This document shows positions 26,071 to 34,316 of a DNA stretch of 64,000 nucleotides, piece by piece. How positions within the stretch are numbered: position 1 is the first letter of the stretch; each line of letters begins with the position of its first letter. Under the pieces are notes generated by a model. The model had not been told where the DNA came from. It saw only the letters and a program-made list of their open reading frames with translations, and ran no database searches. Source of the stretch: RCIO01 sp965232405. Lineage in GTDB: Bacteria; Pseudomonadota; Alphaproteobacteria; Rhizobiales; Rhizobiaceae. The stretch is taken from the NCBI GenBank assembly GCA_965232405.1, contig OZ246966.1, forward strand, positions 2,356,001-2,420,000, in the 5' to 3' direction. Made by a program: the position numbers and the translations under genes.

Positions 26071-27086
26071 CAGGCCTGGCAGGCCTCAAAGGTGCGCTTC
26101 AGGCGTTCGGTGTCGAGGTCGCGGCCGATGAAGACCAGTCGGCTCTCATGCGCTTCGCCTTCCTTCCACGGGCGCTGGTGGTCGCCTTCCAGGATCATGT
26201 GGACCCCCTGCACGACATAACGATCCGGATCGTCTTTCAGGGCGATGATTCCCTTCAGGCGCAGAATGTTCGGTCCGTCGATCTGGGTCGTCTTCTCGAT
26301 CCAGGGAAAGAACTTGCGCGGGTCCATCTCGCCGGCGCGCAGCGAGATCGACTGCACCGTCACGTCGTGGATGTCTGAGGCGTGATGGTGATGATGGTCG
26401 TGGCCGTCATGATCGTGATCCTCATCTGCATCGAGGAAGTGCGGATCGTTTTCCAGCGCGCGCTTGAGGTCGAATGCGCCACGGTTGAGCACTTCGGCCA
26501 GTTCGACGCCCGAACGCTCGGTCTTGTGGATACGGGCCGAAGGGTTGATGGCGCGCACGGTGGCTTCCACCTGCGCCAGTTCGTCATCGGTCACGAGGTC
26601 GGTCTTGTTGAGCACCACCACGTCGGCGAAGGCGATCTGGTCCTCGGCTTCCTTGGTGTCCTTCAAACGCAGCGGTAGGTGCTTGGCATCCACCAGCGCA
26701 ACGACCGCGTCGAGCCTCGTCTTGGAGCGTACGTCGTCGTCCATGAAGAAGGTCTGCGCGACTGGCGCCGGATCAGCAACGCCGGTGGTTTCGACCAGAA
26801 TTGCGTCGAAACGGCCCGGACGTCGCATCAGGCCTTCAACTGTGCGGATGAGATCGCCGCGCACGGTGCAGCACACGCAGCCATTGTTCATCTCGTAGAT
26901 TTCCTCGTCGGACTCCACGATCAGATCGTTGTCGATGCCGATCTCGCCGAATTCGTTGACGATAACGGCGTAACGCTTGCCGTGGTCTTCCGACAGGATG
27001 CGGTTCAAGAGCGTCGTCTTGCCGGAGCCGAGGTAGCCGGTCAGCACGGTGACGGGGAGGGGTGAAGTGGTGGCTGCATCGGTCAT
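26070..27086 (-). CDS. CobW/COG0523 G3E GTPase, probable metal (zinc) chaperone
   Basis: GTPase of 338 residues. Walker A GYLGSGKTT lies at 17-25. The metal-binding CxCC of the family is at 70-73 (GCVCC). ETTGVADP is near 99, NKTD near 160, and the CobW C-terminal domain covers about 235-335. A histidine-rich loop (EDHDHDGHDHHHHH, about 218-231) suggests Zn or another divalent metal. No corrin or cobalamin genes are nearby, so zinc or metal trafficking is likelier than cobalamin synthesis. Leads a three-gene coupled operon. No clear Zur box was seen in the 97 bp upstream. Confidence 0.9.
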   Translation of the reverse strand: MTDAATTSPLPVTVLTGYLGSGKTTLLNRILSEDHGKRYAVIVNEFGEIGIDNDLIVESDEEIYEMNNGCVCCTVRGDLIRTVEGLMRRPGRFDAILVETTGVADPAPVAQTFFMDDDVRSKTRLDAVVALVDAKHLPLRLKDTKEAEDQIAFADVVVLNKTDLVTDDELAQVEATVRAINPSARIHKTERSGVELAEVLNRGAFDLKRALENDPHFLDADEDHDHDGHDHHHHHASDIHDVTVQSISLRAGEMDPRKFFPWIEKTTQIDGPNILRLKGIIALKDDPDRYVVQGVHMILEGDHQRPWKEGEAHESRLVFIGRDLDTERLKRTFEACQA

Positions 27087-27183
27087 GGCGCGGCCCTCTT
27101 ATGCGTTGGGAGAAATCGTGCCCGTCATATAGTTCGGGCAAACGCCGATTGCATCATCCAATGCGATGAACAATGCGTGCTTG

Positions 27184-27936
27184 TCAGCTCAAGCGGGAAA
27201 GGTCGAACCGGCGGACGTCGCCAAGAAGTTCGAGAATGCCTGATACGGCATGATCGAGCATCCGCTCGCCAGCCTCGGCGGTGGCGGCAGCGGCATTGCC
27301 GGTTGTGCCGGCCGGCGTCAAATCGCCGATCTTCCAGCCGAAGGCGTGTGGGCCATAGGCGCGCAGATGCGTGAATTCCATTGCGAAGTCCGCCTGTGCG
27401 TTGGGGAAGTCCCGAGCCTTTCCCATGTCGACCAGATCAGGCCTCAGTGCCAGCATCACGGATGTCTCGATGAAGCCGCCATGGATGTCGACCGCGCGCA
27501 TTTTGTCCGTCACCAGGTCGGTCGGGTAGCCGAAGCGCGTCCAGCTCGTAGCGACTGCGAGCATGTTGAAGCGCACCCGCAATTCGGTCGCGACGATGGT
27601 CATCAATGGCGAGTTGCCACCATGCGCGTTAAGCATGACGAGCTTGCGGATGCCGCGCCTGTGGACGCATTCTCCGATCCCGATCCAGTGTTTCACTGCC
27701 TCGTCGAACGCGAGGCTTTTCGTGCGTGGATCGTCCAGATGTTCGATCGAATAGCCGACTTTTTCGACCGGCAGAAAGTCCAGGTCGAGCGTGCCGGGAC
27801 ACTGCTGTTCGATCCGCCGGCAAAGTCCTTCCGCAATCATCCAGTCGGTCTCGACCGGCAAATGCCGGCCGTGCTGTTCAGTTGCGCCGAGCGGCAATAG
27901 GGCGATCGGCTCGCGGCCGGTTTCGGCTTCTGTCAT
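27184..27936 (-). CDS. Creatininase-family amidohydrolase
   Basis: Metal-dependent cyclic-amide hydrolase fold, 250 residues. Ligand segments are ATEQHGRHLPVETD near residues 18-31 (Glu, His, Asp), LNAHGGN near 104 and GGFIET near 155. This family includes creatinine amidohydrolase, formamide hydrolases of riboflavin/F420 synthesis and mycofactocin peptidase; nothing here singles one out. The N-terminus is about 15 residues shorter than many members, so an upstream non-ATG start is possible. It lies 97 bp upstream of cobW on the same strand, near the purine genes; a role in a nitrogen-rich ring compound is a guess. Confidence 0.82.
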   Translation of the reverse strand: MTEAETGREPIALLPLGATEQHGRHLPVETDWMIAEGLCRRIEQQCPGTLDLDFLPVEKVGYSIEHLDDPRTKSLAFDEAVKHWIGIGECVHRRGIRKLVMLNAHGGNSPLMTIVATELRVRFNMLAVATSWTRFGYPTDLVTDKMRAVDIHGGFIETSVMLALRPDLVDMGKARDFPNAQADFAMEFTHLRAYGPHAFGWKIGDLTPAGTTGNAAAATAEAGERMLDHAVSGILELLGDVRRFDLSRLS

Positions 27937-28086
27937 AGAAATGAAAAATCACTCTGGCATGAGGGCGGACATGTTGCCGGCAAAGCGCCAGTTTGCGAAA
28001 CTGGCAAAACCAGCTGGCCGGTCCGAAAGCGTATCATTTCGCGGGCGTTCGCCGCAATTATCGATGGCAACCTCAGGGAGGGCACC

Positions 28087-28554
28087 ATGGCCAAGGCGGC
28101 AAAGGGCGCCATGATTGGCAGGCTTCAATCGGCGGCGCGGCTGTCGCGCACGATGCTGGCTTCAAGGCTTCTGCAGCAGGGGCTTTATGCGGGCCAGGAT
28201 CAGGTGATGCTGTCGCTCAATGATGAGGACGGCCAGACACCAGGGGCGCTGGCAACCAAGCTCGGCGTGCGCCCACCCACGATCACCAAGACGATAAACC
28301 GGCTTCAGGCGCAGGGCTTCCTGGAACGACGAGCCAGCGACACCGATTCCCGGCAGGCGCATATCTTCCTCACAGACTCCGGCCGCGAAACAATCCGCTC
28401 AATCGAGAAATCGGTTCGCAAGACCGAGAAGCAGGCGATGAAAGGTCTCGACAAGAAGGACCAAAAGACGCTGGCCAAGATGCTCAACCGCATTGAGAGC
28501 AATTTGTCGAACATCGAACTCAACACTGCCGATTCCGACGACGACGACGAATAG
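28087..28554 (+). CDS. MarR-family transcriptional regulator
   Basis: Regulator of 155 residues with the MarR winged helix. The order is N-terminal dimer helix, then GALATKLGVRPPTITKTINRLQ (recognition helix region, about 60-80), the wing FLERRASDTDSRQAHIFLTDSG, and a C-terminal helix ending in an acidic tail (DSDDDDE). The start ATG follows GGGAGGGCACC. It lies 82 bp before two EamA transporters on the same strand, with a hairpin between, so regulation of those exporters is plausible but unproven. Ligand unknown. Confidence 0.9.
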   Translation: MAKAAKGAMIGRLQSAARLSRTMLASRLLQQGLYAGQDQVMLSLNDEDGQTPGALATKLGVRPPTITKTINRLQAQGFLERRASDTDSRQAHIFLTDSGRETIRSIEKSVRKTEKQAMKGLDKKDQKTLAKMLNRIESNLSNIELNTADSDDDDE

Positions 28555-28604
28555 AACCGATCGACCGCAAAGCGTCCTTGCGCGGTGCGTGCAAACGTCT
28601 GAAT

Positions 28605-28620
28605 AGGGAGGAGCCTCCCT
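28605..28620 (+). terminator. Short hairpin after marR
   Basis: AGGGAGG (28605-28611) and CCTCCCT (28614-28620) form a palindromic stem, followed by TT and then mixed sequence. It may be a weak terminator or attenuator between marR and the first EamA gene. The T-run is too short for confidence. Confidence 0.3.
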
Positions 28621-28636
28621 TTCAGTTGATTGCCTC

Positions 28637-29551
28637 TTGAAACCACCGACTTCACGCGCAGAGAGCGCGACGCCCGTATCCGCGATCATGCTGATGATCG
28701 GCGCGGGACTGTGTTTCACCTTCCTCGACACCAGCGCAAAATACCTGGTCCTATCTGGCCTTCCGTCCGAGTTCGTTTCCTGGATGCGGTTTGCCGTGCA
28801 TTTGGCGATCGTGCCCATCCTATTTCGTGCGTGGTCCAATCGGCGTGTCCTGCGCTACCAAAATCTGTGGCTTCAGATGCTGCGCGGCGTCTTCCTGTTC
28901 GGCTCGACCATCTTCAATTTCCTTGCGCTTGGGCACCTTCAGCTCGCCGAGACGATGTCGATTGCCTTCTTCGGGCCGATGCTGATCACCGCGCTGGCGG
29001 GGCCGCTGCTCGGCGAATGGGCGGGCTGGCGGCGCTGGCTGGCAGTGGGAGCAGGCTTCGTCGGCATGCTGTTCATCACACGTCCGGGCTTTGGCGTCAT
29101 CGGCATCGGCCACCTGTTCGCGTTCTGCTCGGTGTCGTCCTATGCATTCTACGCAATCATGACGCGGTCGCTGAGCGGTACCGAAACGGCGGAAAGCCTG
29201 GTCTTCTACTCTGCGCTGACGCCTGTGGTGCTGATGCTCCCGGTCATTCCGGCGAGTGCGGAACTGCCTGCTACGCCGCTGTTGGTGGTTCTGCTGTTGT
29301 CGCTCGGAATATATGGCGCGATCGGCCACTACATGCTTGTTCGAGCGTTCCGATCGGCGACGGCAACCGCACTGGCGCCATTTCCCTATCTGCAGATCAT
29401 CTGGATGGTCGCCGCCGGCTACCTGGTCTTCGGGGATCTGCCGGACCGGTACACTGCCATCGGAGCGGGCATTATCGTAGCCAGCGGGCTCTATATCGCG
29501 CATCGAGAACGGCAACTCAGGATCGCCAGCCGTGTGCCCGTCGGACGATGA
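28637..29551 (+). CDS. EamA/DMT-family transporter, first of a tandem pair
   Basis: Inner-membrane protein of 304 residues with ten predicted helices in two EamA halves. The first half has SAKYLVLSGLPSEFVSWMRF and GPLLGEWAGWRRWLAVG. The second half has GHYMLVRAFRSATATALAPF and YLVFGDLPDR, all RhaT/YdcZ-like. The start is TTG at 28637; no ATG with a ribosome site is close. The N-terminal SRxExAxPxSAI is shared with the next gene's product, which supports this start. Substrate unknown; the family exports amino acids, metabolites and drugs. Follows the MarR gene. Confidence 0.88.
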   Translation: MKPPTSRAESATPVSAIMLMIGAGLCFTFLDTSAKYLVLSGLPSEFVSWMRFAVHLAIVPILFRAWSNRRVLRYQNLWLQMLRGVFLFGSTIFNFLALGHLQLAETMSIAFFGPMLITALAGPLLGEWAGWRRWLAVGAGFVGMLFITRPGFGVIGIGHLFAFCSVSSYAFYAIMTRSLSGTETAESLVFYSALTPVVLMLPVIPASAELPATPLLVVLLLSLGIYGAIGHYMLVRAFRSATATALAPFPYLQIIWMVAAGYLVFGDLPDRYTAIGAGIIVASGLYIAHRERQLRIASRVPVGR

Positions 29552-29694
29552 GGATCGACGGCGTGCCGGCGAAGAAATCCGTCCGCAAGATCGAATTCGA
29601 CGCCGACGAACAGACGCATGGCGGTCAATCCGGCCTTGCAGGCAGGAGGCATAGAGCCGATTAAGGGCGATCGTTTCATCGAAGTGAATGCCTT

Positions 29695-30609
29695 TTGACG
29701 TCTTCCCCTTCACGCATCGAGACCGCCGCCCCGCTCTCCGCCATCCTTCTGGTGGCGGCATCAACGCTGGTCTTCTCCACCTTCGAGGCGAGCGCCAAAT
29801 ATGTCGTTGTCGCCGGCGTTGCGCCGCTCTTTGTCGCGTGGGTGCGTTATGTCGTCCATGTCATCGCGGTGATCATCTTCTACCGTGCGTGGACCAATCC
29901 GCGGGCGCTTTTGCCTCGCAACTATCCGATGCAGATATTGCGCGCGTTCTGCCTGTTCGGGGCGACGCTGTTCACCTTCATGGCGCTGCAGACACTGCAA
30001 CTCGCCGAAAGCGTTTCGATCTTTTTCGCCGCGCCGATGCTGATCACCGCGCTCGCCGGTCCGCTGCTGGGCGAATGGGCCGGCTGGCGACGCTGGCTTG
30101 CGGTGCTGGGCGGTTTCATGGGCGTGATGATCATCGTGCGGCCGGGCTTTGGCGTGCTGCAGGTCGGCCACCTGTTCGCATTCGCCAACATGATAAGTTA
30201 CGCCTGCTACACGATCCTGACCCGTCGGCTGGGCGCAACCGAAAGCGCGCAGAGCATGATTTTCGTGTCGGGTCTCGCACCCGTGATCCTGCTGGCGCCT
30301 CTGGTGCCGGCCTATGCCAGCCTGCCGACCGATCCGGTCGTGATTTGTGTCTTTCTGGTGCTGGGTGTTCTGGGAGCGGGCGGCCACCTGCTCTTCATCC
30401 TTGCATACAGCAGGGCAGAGGCGACGGCGCTTGCTCCGGTTTCGTATCTGCAGATGGTCTGGTCGATTTCGCTGGGATGGCTCATCTTCGGCGACTTTCC
30501 AGACCGCTGGGTCCTGACCGGCGCGGCCATCATCATTGCCAGCGGCCTTTATATTGCGCAGCGCGAACACAGGCTTAGAATTGCAGCACGCGGCGCCGCT
30601 GCGCCGTGA
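29695..30609 (+). CDS. EamA/DMT-family transporter, second of a tandem pair
   Basis: Same length (304 residues) and close homologue of the preceding transporter along its whole length: SAKYVVVAGVAPLFVAWVRY, GPLLGEWAGWRRWLAV, TATALAPVSYLQMVW-type segments, IIASGLYIAQRE at the end. The pair thus looks like a tandem duplication that has since diverged. Start TTG at 29695, again without a strong ribosome site. The 143 bp between the copies contain no gene. The two may act separately or as a heteropair; DMT proteins of this size usually act as single chains. Confidence 0.88.
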   Translation: MTSSPSRIETAAPLSAILLVAASTLVFSTFEASAKYVVVAGVAPLFVAWVRYVVHVIAVIIFYRAWTNPRALLPRNYPMQILRAFCLFGATLFTFMALQTLQLAESVSIFFAAPMLITALAGPLLGEWAGWRRWLAVLGGFMGVMIIVRPGFGVLQVGHLFAFANMISYACYTILTRRLGATESAQSMIFVSGLAPVILLAPLVPAYASLPTDPVVICVFLVLGVLGAGGHLLFILAYSRAEATALAPVSYLQMVWSISLGWLIFGDFPDRWVLTGAAIIIASGLYIAQREHRLRIAARGAAAP

Positions 30610-30631
30610 GCCGACAAAACGACGAAAAACT

Positions 30632-30660
30632 TTGACTCACGTCTTTCCGATGCAATAAGG
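30632..30660 (+). promoter_or_regulatory. Candidate promoter of the LacI regulator gene
   Basis: TTGACT (30632-30637) matches a -35 box. A 17-bp spacer leads to ATAAGG (30655-30660), a weak -10 box. Transcription would start near 30667, inside the palindrome at 30661-30679. This is the only good -35 element in the 83-bp gap. Confidence 0.45.
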
Positions 30661-30679
30661 CGATTAAACAGTTTAAGCG
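30661..30679 (+). promoter_or_regulatory. Candidate LacI-type operator
   Basis: TTAAAC (30664-30669), central A, GTTTAA (30671-30676) are a perfect inverted repeat. It extends to CG at 30661-30662 paired with CG at 30678-30679, with one mismatch, giving eight of nine pairs. It would overlap the predicted transcription start and lies just before the ribosome site GGGAGG (30679-30684). Autoregulation is inferred. Confidence 0.5.
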
Positions 30680-30692
30680 GGAGGCGGAGCCA

Positions 30693-31715
30693 CTGGCTCA
30701 AAAGATCAAGCTATCGACAATCGCGGAAGGTCTGGGGGTCTCGACGGCCACCGTGTCGCTGGCATTGAGGGACAGCCCGCTGGTGGCGGATACGACGCGC
30801 GAGCGCATCAAGGAACATGCGCGCGAGATCGGCTACATCTACAACCGCCGCGCAGCGAGCCTGCGAACGTCGCGTTCCGGCATTGTGGGCGTGGTCGTGC
30901 ACGACATCATGAACCCGTTTTATGCCGAGATCTTGCGTTCCATCGAGATGGAACTCGACCGGTCGCGACAGACATTCCTGCTCTCCAACCACTACGATCA
31001 GGTGGAGAAGCAGCGGACCTTCATCGACACATTGCTGCAGCTTGGCGCGGATGGCGTGATCATGTCGCCGGCGATCGGCACCCCGCCCGAAGACATCATG
31101 ATGGCGGAAGAAAACGGCATGCCGGCGGTGCTGATTGCGCGATCTGTCGACGGGGCCGCCGTGCCGGCCTTCCGCGGGGACGACGCCTTCGGCATCAGCC
31201 TTGCCACCAATCATCTGATTTCGCTCGGCCACACAAGGATCGCGATGATTGGCGGCACCGACCAGACTTCGACCGGGCGCGATCGCTATCAGGGTTACGT
31301 GGCGGCGATGGAAAAGGCTGGGCTTGAAGTGCTGGATTCGATGCGCATTCCCGGACCGCGCACCAAGCAGGCAGGCTTCGAGGCTGCCGTCGCATTCCTC
31401 GCTCTGGAGGAAAAACCGACTGCCGCGGTTTGCTGGAACGACCTTGTGGCGATCGGCCTGATGAACGGCATTGCCCGCGCTGGCCTCGTTCCCGGCGTCG
31501 ATATTTCGGTCACCGGCTACGATGATCTGGAAGAAGCGGCGATTGCCACGCCTGCCCTGACAACGGTGTGGAACGGTCAGCGCGAAGTTGGAAGGCACGC
31601 GGCGCGGGTTCTGCTGGACCGGCTCAACGGCGCTGAACTCGATCCAAGCCAGGAACTCATCAAGCCGGAACTTCATATCCGCCAGTCGACAGGAAAACCG
31701 CGGGAGCGTGCCTGA
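30693..31715 (+). CDS. LacI-family transcriptional regulator, probable CTG start
   Basis: Regulator of 340 residues. The LacI HTH is KLSTIAEGLGVSTATVSLAL at residues 6-25, followed by the hinge helix NRRAASLRTSRSGIVGVVV and a periplasmic-binding-protein-like effector domain to the end (SVTGYDDLEEAAIATPALTT). An in-frame stop lies at 30633, and the only codon that starts a complete HTH is CTG at 30693, eight bases after GGGAGG. The next ordinary start, GTG 30753, would delete most of the HTH. Rhizobial relatives begin MAQKIKLSTIAE, exactly at this CTG. The likely target is itself and/or the dehydrogenase gene downstream. Effector unknown. Confidence 0.88.
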   Translation: MAQKIKLSTIAEGLGVSTATVSLALRDSPLVADTTRERIKEHAREIGYIYNRRAASLRTSRSGIVGVVVHDIMNPFYAEILRSIEMELDRSRQTFLLSNHYDQVEKQRTFIDTLLQLGADGVIMSPAIGTPPEDIMMAEENGMPAVLIARSVDGAAVPAFRGDDAFGISLATNHLISLGHTRIAMIGGTDQTSTGRDRYQGYVAAMEKAGLEVLDSMRIPGPRTKQAGFEAAVAFLALEEKPTAAVCWNDLVAIGLMNGIARAGLVPGVDISVTGYDDLEEAAIATPALTTVWNGQREVGRHAARVLLDRLNGAELDPSQELIKPELHIRQSTGKPRERA

Positions 31716-31774
31716 CACGCAGGCGGACTTGCGGCAGGCACACGCCTCCCACCAGCATCCGAAACGGAAGACGA

Positions 31775-32749
31775 ATGAGCGCCAACACAAGCGACATAAG
31801 CATCCTCGTTCCCGGCACACTGCATCCACATGCCGTGAAGCGGGTGTCCGAGACTTTCCGGATCGTGCCGATCGAGCGTTCGAACGCAGAGCTGATCGAC
31901 AGCACGATTGCGGCGCAGGTTCGCGGCATTGCGGCGATGACGAGGATCGATGCCGCACTGGTCGATGCGCTGCCAAATCTCGAAATCGTGGCAAGTTTCG
32001 GTGTCGGTTATGATCAGGTGGACGCGGGCCACTGCGCCACGCGAAACGTCATGGTCACCAATACGCCTGATGTGTTGACCGAGGAGGTGGCAGACACCGC
32101 GCTCGGACTTCTCATCAATACGGTACGCGAGCTGCCGAAGGCCGAGGCATGGCTGCGGTCGGGCAAATGGGTGAGCGAAGGGCCATACCGGCTCACACCC
32201 GCCACCTTGCGCGGGCGGCACGTCGGCATATTCGGCATGGGCAGGATCGGCCTGGCGATCGCGCGGCGCCTGGAGGCATTGGGGCTGAGGGTCAGCTACC
32301 ACAATCGGCGGCAGGTCGAGGGTGTACCCTATGACTATCATCCGAGCCTTAAGGAGCTGGCTGCGGCTGTCGACACGCTGGTGTCGGTAGCGCCGGGTGG
32401 CGCGTCGACCGAAAAGGCCGTGAACGCAGACATCTTGGCGGCGCTTGGACCGAACGGCGTTTTCGTCAATATCGGGCGAGGCAGCACCGTGGATGAACCT
32501 GCTCTGATGGAGGCGCTGAAAAACGGCACGATCCGCAGCGCCGGTCTCGACGTGTTCGCCGATGAACCGCGCGTTCCCGAAGGGCTGCTCGAACTCCCCA
32601 ATGCGTGCCTCCTGCCTCATGTCGGGTCGGGCACGGTACATACCCGACAGGCGATGGCCGACCTAGTGGTCGACAATCTCGTTTCCTGGTTCACCGACGG
32701 AAAACCGATTTCACCGGTCCCAGAGACCGCGAACGTCACGCCTCGCTAG
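31775..32749 (+). CDS. D-isomer-specific 2-hydroxyacid dehydrogenase
   Basis: NAD(P)H-dependent oxidoreductase of 324 residues. The Rossmann domain (about 105-290) has GMGRIGLAIARRLEALG near residue 151. Catalytic Arg is in NIGRGSTVDE near 232, Glu in FADEPRVPE near 262 and His in LPHVGSGT near 285. A glyoxylate/hydroxypyruvate reductase (GhrB/GyaR-like) is the nearest role. That would fit disposal of the glyoxylate made by AllA, but this link is inference. It lies 59 bp after the LacI gene, with GGAAGACGA before ATG. Confidence 0.9.
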   Translation: MSANTSDISILVPGTLHPHAVKRVSETFRIVPIERSNAELIDSTIAAQVRGIAAMTRIDAALVDALPNLEIVASFGVGYDQVDAGHCATRNVMVTNTPDVLTEEVADTALGLLINTVRELPKAEAWLRSGKWVSEGPYRLTPATLRGRHVGIFGMGRIGLAIARRLEALGLRVSYHNRRQVEGVPYDYHPSLKELAAAVDTLVSVAPGGASTEKAVNADILAALGPNGVFVNIGRGSTVDEPALMEALKNGTIRSAGLDVFADEPRVPEGLLELPNACLLPHVGSGTVHTRQAMADLVVDNLVSWFTDGKPISPVPETANVTPR

Positions 32750-32833
32750 GCTTCCGGTGCTGCGTCCCTTAACGCGGCCTTAACTCGCCGCGCGTGATCT
32801 TCGGGCTATTGGAATCAAGTCAGGGATCGGCAC

Positions 32834-33238
32834 ATGGGTCCGTTCAAAGCGGGGATCAGCTTGCTGGCAATTGCCGTTGCAGGCGCGGCCTATCTCGCAC
32901 CGCATGAAGAATTGTCGGTAGGTGCCACGGAACAGGCCGAGGCCGTTCCCGGCGAGCACTATGCGCTGCTGCGCGCTGGCAGGGATACCGGCTGCACGAT
33001 CGGCAAGGGCGACCAGCGCGGCGATGACAGCGTCGAGCTGGAGTTCGGTCCCGGCTGTGCATCAGGTTTCGCCGACTATGCCGACGCGCGCTACTGGAAC
33101 GAGGAGCCCGACGGTTCGGTCGCATTTGTCACGGCCGATGGCTCGGTCGCATTGCGTTTCATGATTGGAGACGGCAGCGCCTATGAGGCGTTCGGCGACG
33201 GCGTTCCGTTTTTCGCACTGGTTGACGCCAGCTACTAG
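32834..33238 (+). CDS. Small exported protein, possibly AprI/Inh-like protease inhibitor
   Basis: 134 residues with an N-terminal hydrophobic segment (KAGISLLAIAVAGAAYLA) acting as signal peptide or anchor. The mature part is acidic and beta-rich, with two Cys 21 residues apart, then YWNEEPDGSVAFVTADGSV and LRFMIGDGSAYEAF. The Cys spacing and the Trp/Gly-Asp pattern recall the AprI/Inh family of periplasmic metalloprotease inhibitors. The match was made by eye and is not certain. No protease gene is adjacent. The start follows AGGGATCGGCAC. Confidence 0.6.
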   Translation: MGPFKAGISLLAIAVAGAAYLAPHEELSVGATEQAEAVPGEHYALLRAGRDTGCTIGKGDQRGDDSVELEFGPGCASGFADYADARYWNEEPDGSVAFVTADGSVALRFMIGDGSAYEAFGDGVPFFALVDASY

Positions 33239-33256
33239 CATGCAATTCAGTCGACG

Positions 33257-34030
33257 CTATTCCGCAGCGCTGGAATATGCGCCGCGTGCGTCATGATGGG
33301 CGCGCACTGCGTCGCCGAATGCCTGGAAAATTCTGCCTGAATTCTGGTCGGTGCTGGCCCAGTATTCGGGGTGCCACTGGACGCCGACGGCAAATGCCGG
33401 TGCATTCTTCACCGACACGGCCTCCACGGTTCCATCGGCCGCGACGGCCTCGACAACCAGTTTATCGCCCAGGCGGTCGACGGCCTGCCTGTGCACCGAG
33501 TTCACCATGATCTCGCCCGCGCCGAAGACATCGGCAAGGCAGGAGCCTTCGGCGATCTTCACCGGCTGGTGGATGGCGAAGCGCGTGTCACGGTCAGCTC
33601 CCTCTGGCGCACGATGATCCAAACGGCCTTCGATCTCCTGTACTTCAGCGAACAGGGTTCCACCGAGCGCCACGTTCATTTCCTGGATGCCGCGACAGAT
33701 CGCCAGTAGCGGCACGCCCCGCTCGATCGCCTTGCGGATCAGTGGCAGGGTGGTCGCGTCGCGGTCGGGATCATAGGGACCGTTTTTCTCACTGGCGTCG
33801 CCGCCGTAGAGCGATGGGTGGACGTTTGACTTTGAACCGGTGACCAGAACCCCGTCGACGCTGTCCAGAAGGCCGTCAAGGTCGAGCCTGTCGCCAAAGG
33901 CCGGCACAATGACCGGCAGTACGCCTGCCGCCGAAACCGCAGCCTCGACATACTGGTTCGGGGTTGCGTGCCAGTCATAACCGTCGAAGAAGCGCTTGTC
34001 CGCGGGTACGGCAACCAGTGGCTGTTTCAT
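33257..34030 (-). CDS. Class I glutamine-amidotransferase-like hydrolase, peptidase C26 (gamma-glutamyl-GABA hydrolase family)
   Basis: Cytoplasmic hydrolase of 257 residues. The nucleophile Cys sits in LAICRGIQEMNVALGG (C112), and the His/Glu pair in VGVQWHPEYW near residue 221. TGSKSNVHPSLYGG near 65-77 and the DYLPL-like linker are also family-typical. This family hydrolyses gamma-glutamyl amides, as in putrescine or other amine breakdown; the exact substrate is unknown. The start is taken as ATG 34030 with GGAG ten bases upstream; TTG 34036 is an alternative. Divergent from the TRAP operon across 286 bp. Confidence 0.88.
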   Translation of the reverse strand: MKQPLVAVPADKRFFDGYDWHATPNQYVEAAVSAAGVLPVIVPAFGDRLDLDGLLDSVDGVLVTGSKSNVHPSLYGGDASEKNGPYDPDRDATTLPLIRKAIERGVPLLAICRGIQEMNVALGGTLFAEVQEIEGRLDHRAPEGADRDTRFAIHQPVKIAEGSCLADVFGAGEIMVNSVHRQAVDRLGDKLVVEAVAADGTVEAVSVKNAPAFAVGVQWHPEYWASTDQNSGRIFQAFGDAVRAHHDARGAYSSAAE

Positions 34031-34316
34031 GTCCAATTCACTCCGCGATACGAAACGATTTAGTGGGTGCTTTAATGCGAGGCATGTGGCGACGTGTCCA
34101 CCTGCCAGCCGCTGCTGCGATATGGGCCATGCACCGCAAGTGCCCGTAATTTATGCAATTTACCACGCTTGTAGGTAAAAATACGATACCCGCATGAAGC
34201 TTGCCCACGGGTGCTGGACTTGGGCAATTCACCGTGTATTGTCCGTCCCATGCCGTCACGCATGTCAAATTGCGGCCGGTAGAGGGTTTCTGGACTACCA
34301 ACGGGAGGAATATCTC

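Noticed and set aside
26390..26440. CAT/GTG-rich repetitive stretch
   Set aside because: It encodes the histidine-rich loop of the CobW protein, not a DNA repeat or CRISPR.
29688..30578. 296-codon plus-strand frame starting with ATG
   Set aside because: Offset frame inside the second EamA gene; very Arg-rich, no hydrophobic helices, whereas the EamA frame is clearly a transporter.
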